Assembly: GCA_963573305.1 (NCBI GenBank)
Contig: OY754329.1
Span: 47,326,417 to 47,390,416 of the forward strand
Origin: Pyrrhosoma nymphula
Lineage: Eukaryota > Arthropoda > Insecta > Odonata > Coenagrionidae
Length of the DNA stretch: 64,000 nucleotides
Direction of reading: 5' to 3'
Under the pieces are notes generated by a model. That model was not told the origin of the DNA. It saw nothing but the letters and a program-made list of their open reading frames with translations, and did no database searches. Both the position numbers and the translations under genes were made by a program. The first letter of the stretch is position 1. The number at the start of each line of letters is the position of its first letter. Of the stretch, positions 57,700 through 64,000 are shown in pieces.

Positions 57700-58690
57700 T
57701 TTGTAATTTAATCCATTTCACGCTCTTTCATTAGTTTATTCTTATAATCATGCGTGTGATTTTTATTATAAATTGGTATAGCGTGAAATAGTTACCTGTG
57801 GTGTGACCCATGTAAAAGGAGAAACATTTTTCCGATTTCGAGAAATTCATTAATATATACTATTTTGAAAGATATCATGTAATTAGTGAAGTAGATTAAT
57901 CAAGGTTTCTATAATAACTAACTAACTAGAGCGAAACAACATCTATCAATCTCTTCTTCACCAGAGGGCCTTCCAATTATTCGCTTCGAGTCTTTTTAAT
58001 GTAGCGAAGCAAATGTTTCGAAGGTATTTTTCCACGTTAGGTGTGAACTTATGCTGAATCTTAAATATTTGGCTTCATCTGATACATATGTATTTGCTCA
58101 CTCAATTTTTAAGTAATGCGTTTAGTGATATATTTCTCCAGAAGGGTGGTTGCGCATTCACTAAGGATAAATTCGAGCCCCCGCTCAAGACATGAATAGT
58201 TAACGCTGTTAATATCCGGTGAAAGAGCCTCTAAGTCCACTTATGTAGCAATTTATCGGAGGATGACCGCTACTTCAGCAAACCATTTAATTTTGCTGCC
58301 GCAATATTAACTCTTAAGTTCGATTAAATATTATTTACGTAATTACAGAATTATAGGGTGACAATCACGCTTCCTTGTCGGACGGCGGATGCCACTTTCA
58401 GGAAGCATAAGTATAGTGTATGTGCTCAAAAGTCATGATGAAAGATAATGATATAGGTTTCTAATATGTTGGGTCTTTTTTGTGTCTATTTGTATATATT
58501 GGAACAAAATGGGCTGTTTTCCAGTATTTTATCTTCAAAATTATACTTACTTACAGTGATTTCTAGAAACGTTTTTATGTGTATTGGTGGTCCAAATCCC
58601 CGCGAATGCGTGCAGGTATCCTCTTTATTTATTTTATTATTTATAATCACCCGCAATCATCCAATCTCTAGCGTAATCATTCACTTAGCA
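57700..58690. other. No clear gene; tRNA-like box at 58143-58190
   Basis: Plus frame 58466-58720 has no motif. At 58143-58185 GGTTGCGCATTCACTAAGG is followed by AATTCGAGCCCC, reminiscent of the A and B boxes of a tRNA-derived SINE, but spacing is short and no repeat partner was found. Confidence 0.3.
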
Positions 58691-58870
58691 CTTTTCTTCT
58701 TGAAGTGTCGTAGAGCATAACATTTTCCTCTTTTTATGAGCGTTGAGGTTAGTTTTCTCAAACTATCAAACTTGGTCCTTCTGCTACCAGATTTTGAGGT
58801 GTTTTTAAGTGTATTATGCAACTTCCTCGGCCTCCTGAGTTCCCATATTCCGTCGTTGTACCAGCGCGTT
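58690..58870 (-). pseudogene. Possible LINE linker (endonuclease-RT) fragment
   Basis: Minus strand gives WYNDGIWELRRPRKLHNTLK, then a basic stretch ending RGKCYALRHFKKK. The W(Y/W)N..EL..L pattern followed by a Lys/Arg-rich region resembles the segment between endonuclease and RT in LINE ORF2 proteins. Downstream RT motifs were not found, so this is weak. Confidence 0.25.
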
Positions 58871-58874
58871 TCTT

Positions 58875-60205
58875 TACTCTCATGTCTTTTGGCTTATATT
58901 AATTGATTCCTCAGGACGAATTTCCAAAAAAATATATCCGTGCTACTTAAATGCTTAAATGCAGAATCTGCGAAGGCCGTGACTCATTGAATGTTCCCAA
59001 AAATAACGCATCGCTCAACGTTTCGAATTTAAATGTTAATAATTTCAACATACGACATTAGTACGTACGTACAGATACTACCTCGCGGTCAGCCTCAATG
59101 ACGTGTGGATGGGGGTATTAGAACACCGGCCATAGGGGGGAAGGCTATAAGAAAATGGAGTTTAGGAGGAAAGGAAGATTAAGAATTAATAAGATGGTTG
59201 ATTAAGAACTATGAAACATTTTCCAACTTGATTTTACATTGCAACTTAAGTTCTAATTACAATTATGCAAGAGTTATTTTAAATGGAAAAGTTTTACATA
59301 CAGTTGAGTCCATGCCGAATTTCCAAGAAGCAATTAAGGGGGGAGGGCGAAGTGCTATATTGTCGAAGTAGAAAAGGATTCCCCCTAATTATTTTGGATC
59401 ATTTCTTTCCTAATTACTCTCGGTCTGAATAGACATTTTATAGGCATTGGACAACCATATTACCTATGAATTGAAGGCGGCAAACTTAATGCAATTATTT
59501 TCAAAGCATCTTATGTTAGAGCCCATGAATTCAATTTTTTATATTAAAAAATGGTCACAGATATGTTTATTACTGGAATACAATTACTTAAAACTCCATG
59601 AAGTTGTAAAATGTTACGTTTGCTTTAGCGGCGAAAGACAAAGACCAACTATAAGAGTTAACGATTTGGGCATAAAAGCAAACTATTAGCCGCGTCCCAC
59701 CTTGCAGTAGCCATGGAAGCTACATGCTGTTTCTGAAAATGACAGTCTTAAGCGTTCACCACCAAAAAGGCGGTAAAAAGTCGAATAATAATAGTGGCCC
59801 TGCTCACATTTCCAGTCCAAATGTAGTACCATATGCCGAGAAATTCGATACCTGATGACGTATAGTAATAGGCGGCAGTTACAATAAACGAGCGAAATAA
59901 TACTCTTTTTCACAATTGCTCCCTTAGAGTTTCAATTTGCGTTGCGGAAAAGTGCTCACGGAAAGTCTACAGAGGACCAGGCAAGCGGATGAGTAGGAGG
60001 CCGAGAAAAATAAAATATCGAAGTCATTCGCCCCTTTGTGCCCATCTTCCCTTCTCACTATCTCGTTCTCACTTCGTCCTCTTCCCTTGCTCTTACCTTT
60101 TGTCCCCTCAACTGTAGTGATCTTAATCTATGCTCTCTTTCTCTCTCTCAAGGCAAAGTACCTCGAAAAGGACCCTGCTCACAATTAATTCGTCCTGGTT
60201 GAGGA
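58875..60205. other. No recognisable gene or element
   Basis: Frames 59447-59689 (plus) and 59686-59913 (minus) lack motifs. C/T-rich tract at 60030-60150. Confidence 0.4.
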
Positions 60206-60209
60206 TGAG

Positions 60210-60400
60210 CCTTTTGGGCATTAATATTATTAGGTAATCTACTGGTTGAAGTAGATTTAAACGGAATGCTGCGATATGTAGTCACACATATCCTACAAGT
60301 ATTCCCCTCTTTCCCGTTCATCCTATACTTCTTATACTCCCGCGGTACCTCCTCATCCGGGAGATCGCGAAGCATCTTCTCTCCCTTTCTGAAGTGGATG
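60210..60400 (-). mobile_element. RTE-family 3' end fragment, minus strand
   Basis: Minus-strand reading ends ATTCCGTTTAAATCTACTTC, then AACCAGTAGATTACCTAATA. This aligns with the RTE 3' ends at 9110-9165 (ATTCCTGTTT...TTTAACCGGTGCATTA) and 13455-13490. Upstream of it (60300-60400) the sequence is compatible with RTE but too decayed for motif calls. Confidence 0.45.
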
Positions 60401-60409
60401 CGTCTTTAA

Positions 60410-63400
60410 AATCCAGCCGAAATTGAGGCAAAAGGAGGGAAATAGCGACCAAAATTCGCGAGAGTGGTCCATTCTGACACTATAACTCCTTGACTAATAA
60501 TAGGATTGATATAGATGTTGTCAGGCTCGATCAGGCAGACCACAATGCACTCTTTCTTTACATTGAGTTGGTTCTGGGTATGCTTGAGTAGCGGGTGGGG
60601 GCCCGGGAAGACTGGAGGTCATTTTGTGTGGGCGAATATTTCCACGCAGTACCTTTCTCTACTACGATGCGATAGCGTGGTAATAATGGTGGCAAACGAA
60701 AGATCTAGTCTGGATCTCACTACCTAAGCAAAATAACTGACCTTTAACAATATCTGTTGGTGAAAAATCAAAAATAAGTAATGAAATACCCAATAAAATT
60801 TCAGATGACGGCCTCTACTCAGATTCAGACAGCCTCCAGAGGAAATACAAGATAACTTATCTATTTGGAAAGGGTGTGTGGTTAGCCATAGATCAGTACC
60901 GTTAATCAAGCTAAAAATGGGTGAGACTTCGGAAAAATCAGAATTTCGAAGCGGCGCGCGCCGCAAATGATGGCGCTAGCACCTCGATGGCCACTCATTA
61001 TGCCTCTTATGTACAGATGCATTCATATAAAACCCATGGCCTAGTCCCTGACATAGACACTAGACTTTTCTCCCTCGAAATTACTCTTATAATCGCAATT
61101 TTTTCTCCAAACATAACCTTTCGGTGTCTTCTCCCCTGATCAGCACAGATGGCTCCTCCTCTAAATCGTTGTATTTTTCTATTACGTGGCATCGGAGTAC
61201 TTAGGTCAAACCGACACTGCACAAATCCGAATGGGCTTTGTTCATTGGCTATATTACTAACTTCCAAAGCTGAGGTCAGGTTCGAAACCAAGAAGTGCTT
61301 AATATTTTTTGTACATTCACAATTCTTACTTGGAAGCCACGTGGACAACATGTTGAGTGCAGTGAGTTATCGGTCCGTCGGATGGGACATATAAGGATAG
61401 ATTCCTACTGTGTTTAAAATAAATGTCAAGATACTCATGTTCGAGATACTCTATCTCTCCAAATGAGTTAATCAAATATAATTCAAAGAATTGCATTTGA
61501 AAGCTTGTTTATGCCTATATTTTCTTTGTACATGAAAAAATGTTTGCCACCTTGGATATACCTACTCATATAGTCATAGATTTCGGCGCGTAGAATCTAA
61601 TTGAAAATATTTGAGAGCATTTTATTTAGTTACTTTTCATTATGCTAACTTGCTATTTTAAATAGAAAAACACAAATTGATTCTTGACCATTTGCAGAAA
61701 AACATGTAGAAGTAACAGAATTCCAAGCGCTCAAAAATAGCCTATAAGATATTACGCATCAAAAAAGCGCGACTAGTTCCCGATAATATAAAAAAGAAGA
61801 ACATCAAAGATGAAAATATATTTTTAATAACTTTCGTAAACGTAGAAATAAACAAGAATTTAAATATATCTAACTACATTAAATTTGGTGTCCCCATTTT
61901 GAAGATAGAGCATCTCCAACTCGATTATATCGACTTTATTAACATACAGTAGGCATATTTGTGTAACATCCTGAGGCTCATTTTGATCCCGCGTTTCTCT
62001 TTAGTACCATCCCCGACGTGGCAAGTAATTCTTGCATCAACGTTTTACGTACTTTTAATAACGAAAATGGCCTCACCTCTTGCTGACCGCTTCCATTTCC
62101 TCCCTCCGTAGTCTTCCCCGTTGAATCCTTTTTCCTTTCACTCCACCTCACTCCTACACATTCTCTCTCTTTCTTCTCAACAATTTGCCAAACAAAAAAT
62201 CTTCTTAATGCCCTCTTCTCCCTTGTCCAACACAAAAACTTCTTCATCCCACTCACGACGTATTACTCCTTTTTAGGCAATCGGGATTCAATAGCTTATG
62301 CTCAATTCCTCAAATAAAGGGGCGTTTCCCTTCTCTAATGGCATGTTTTTCATCTCACTCTATAAACTACCGGGCCTTCGGTACTACCATTATTTCCGAG
62401 GCACTCAGTCAGTTATCTTCAAGCATCTCGAGTGCCAACAAATATCCTATTGTACAATCGAGTGGTCTCACAAGCACCCTCTTCATCCGCACGGGTTAAC
62501 TGGTGAGTGTGTTCCCTTGGCTATGCATCGCTGAACGGAATCGAGTTCTTGGCAAATAATGGTCAATTTATGCGTTCACTGAACCATACAAGGATACGAT
62601 TCTGTCGAATGCTTCCAACACATTTACAATTTCCAACTTTTCCTTCAACTTCGATTTTTTATGCCTTATCCGTATATCTGGCAATTGGTTATTTCATTCT
62701 CTCAATACCCTTCATTTGAGTTAATACTTCAATTTATATGTGATCCATTGAGCATGTCTTGAATAGTCCTAAAGTATTCTCTTCATCCTGAGGTTCCTCC
62801 ATTAGAATTTATTGTCCTCGACCTGTTCAATAAAATAAGTTTTTATTGGGTAATATCAATATCTATTACCTCTCTAATGGTAATCTTTTGCAATGTATTA
62901 AAAAACACACTGCTTTGAGATAATTTTGAACTGTCTTTAATTTTCTAGTGCCACGCCAGTGACTTTCTTGACGACAGACAAACTGCTGCAAAACCTTACG
63001 TGTATTGATGTGTAACTACATTCACTTTACCACGTATGTGGTTCGTATTAAGAGGATTGCTTGAGTATTTACCTAATCTTCATCCAAATAGTGTTCGCTA
63101 TGTAAAAACTCCTTTAAATAGAAGCGAGACAATCAAACAGCGCATAACACCATTAAATATTGTCAGCAAAGGCAGAAAAATACCAGTTAAAGAAAAAGGA
63201 GGCAATCGTCGATGTGGAGGGAGCATTCAAATTCCTCAACTGTTCAGTGGACGCATTATTAGGCTATTACGATTCAACATTTCGATGCCATTCAGCGATG
63301 AGTAGCAGAGGGAACTAACCCAACAGTAAACCCTTGCGGATGGAGAGTGTGCTTATGAAAGCAATCGCTCGAGCGAGAGGTTATTTTGTGAGTGCTCAGC

Positions 63401-64000
63401 ATATTTGAAGATAATTGCTGAATTGAAGATAAGGTAAGTGCCACGGAGGTAATGGTGGAAAACCCGAATTTTCGAGAACAGAATCAAAAGCAAGCCGAGC
63501 GGAAACGGATCCCCTTGGGGACCACAAGGGCAGAAACTATTGTCTTCCCGATTATATATAAAAAAGACAAAGAGTTGGAGGAGGAAGTTTATACGCCCAA
63601 AAAAGGTCAAAGAAGTGGCGATGGAGTGTTTTAAATATGGGTGGGAGGGTTTGGAGGGAAGTAATAGAGTCAGTTGAATAAGAGAAAGGGGAACGGATGC
63701 AGCAGGAATTCCGTTAAAATAGGTCCAGCAAGATGTGAGAGAAAAATTGCTGCGAAGATATGTTATAAGGTTCGGTACATTTGGAGCCTTATTCAGGAAA
63801 GATCCGACCTCGACCTTGACAAAGACGTGCGAGGGACGTTACAGCTGTCTGCTCAAAGGTAATTATATTTTGCCATAGTGATTTGCACCTCCGGGTTTTT
63901 TTATGAAACTTAGAACGGATGTCCGGAAGAAGAAAAAAATGTATTTTCGCAATTTTCTATTATCAATTAAATACTGTAAAATAAAGGGAAATTTTATATT
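60410..64000. other. No recognisable gene or element (3.6 kb)
   Basis: Frames of 60-114 codons (for example 61007-61351 minus, 61978-62256 minus, 63036-63305 plus, 63452-63634 plus) show no recognised motif. The 61978-62256 minus frame is rich in Lys/Arg/Glu and could be a piece of a DNA-binding or transposase-like protein, but that is only an impression. A 14-base palindrome GCGGCGCGCGCCGC lies at 60951-60964. Confidence 0.4.

Noticed and set aside
61978..62256. Possible PIF/Harbinger or other transposase N-terminus (basic 92-codon minus frame)
   Set aside because: The expected domain signatures could not be matched in any frame.
1..64000. CRISPR arrays, bacterial operons or prophage
   Set aside because: No regularly spaced direct repeats and no bacterial-style gene packing; LINE, Penelope, mariner and MITE content is eukaryotic.

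Overview
The window looks like AT-rich nuclear DNA from an animal, most likely an arthropod. The base for this is indirect: no dense run of open reading frames, many relics of non-LTR retrotransposons (an RTE family and a CR1/L2/Jockey-type element), Penelope-like elements, a mariner relic, and many short inverted-repeat transposons (MITEs). No host gene, intact tRNA, rRNA or CRISPR could be recognised. The longest open frames outside transposons are about 100-145 codons and match no family I know. Species cannot be named from this sequence.

Layout. 1-3172 is a decayed CR1/L2/Jockey-type LINE cut by the window start. 5.6-6.9 kb holds two nested-looking inverted-repeat elements, the outer one weakly supported. 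8.6-9.2 kb and 13.45-13.93 kb (minus) are old RTE 3' ends. 9.66-9.88 kb is a palindromic element with hammerhead-ribozyme-like cores. 14.5-15.03 kb (minus) is a decayed YqaJ-type recombinase/nuclease domain. 15.77-16.29 kb is a 257-bp tandem duplication. 19.94-20.23 kb is a hAT-type MITE with a perfect 8-bp target duplication. 24.2-24.5 kb is a Penelope GIY-YIG endonuclease relic. About 25.85-29.19 kb is a nearly full-length but dead RTE element. 29.76-30.17 kb is a diverged tandem repeat of about 201 bp. 31.0, 32.2-32.65, 33.46-33.62, 39.75-39.95 and 55.93-56.16 kb are further TIR or foldback elements. 40.2-42.5 kb combines a second hammerhead-like palindrome, a Penelope reverse-transcriptase relic, and a 5'-truncated RTE copy abutting it. 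56.84-57.69 kb is an internally deleted mariner. The remaining stretches, especially 33.6-39.3, 45.6-55.9 and 60.4-64 kb, hold nothing I can identify.

How the parts relate. The RTE family has about five pieces of different age. Two of them, at 28.4 and 41.7 kb, share the same premature stop codon, which suggests spread of an already defective source or a segmental copy. The two hammerhead-like palindromes fit the terminal regions of Penelope-like elements, whose RT and GIY-YIG pieces also lie in the window. Nothing here looks like a working element. The window reads as a layered transposon graveyard, with the YqaJ relic and the ribozyme-like palindromes as the least routine contents.
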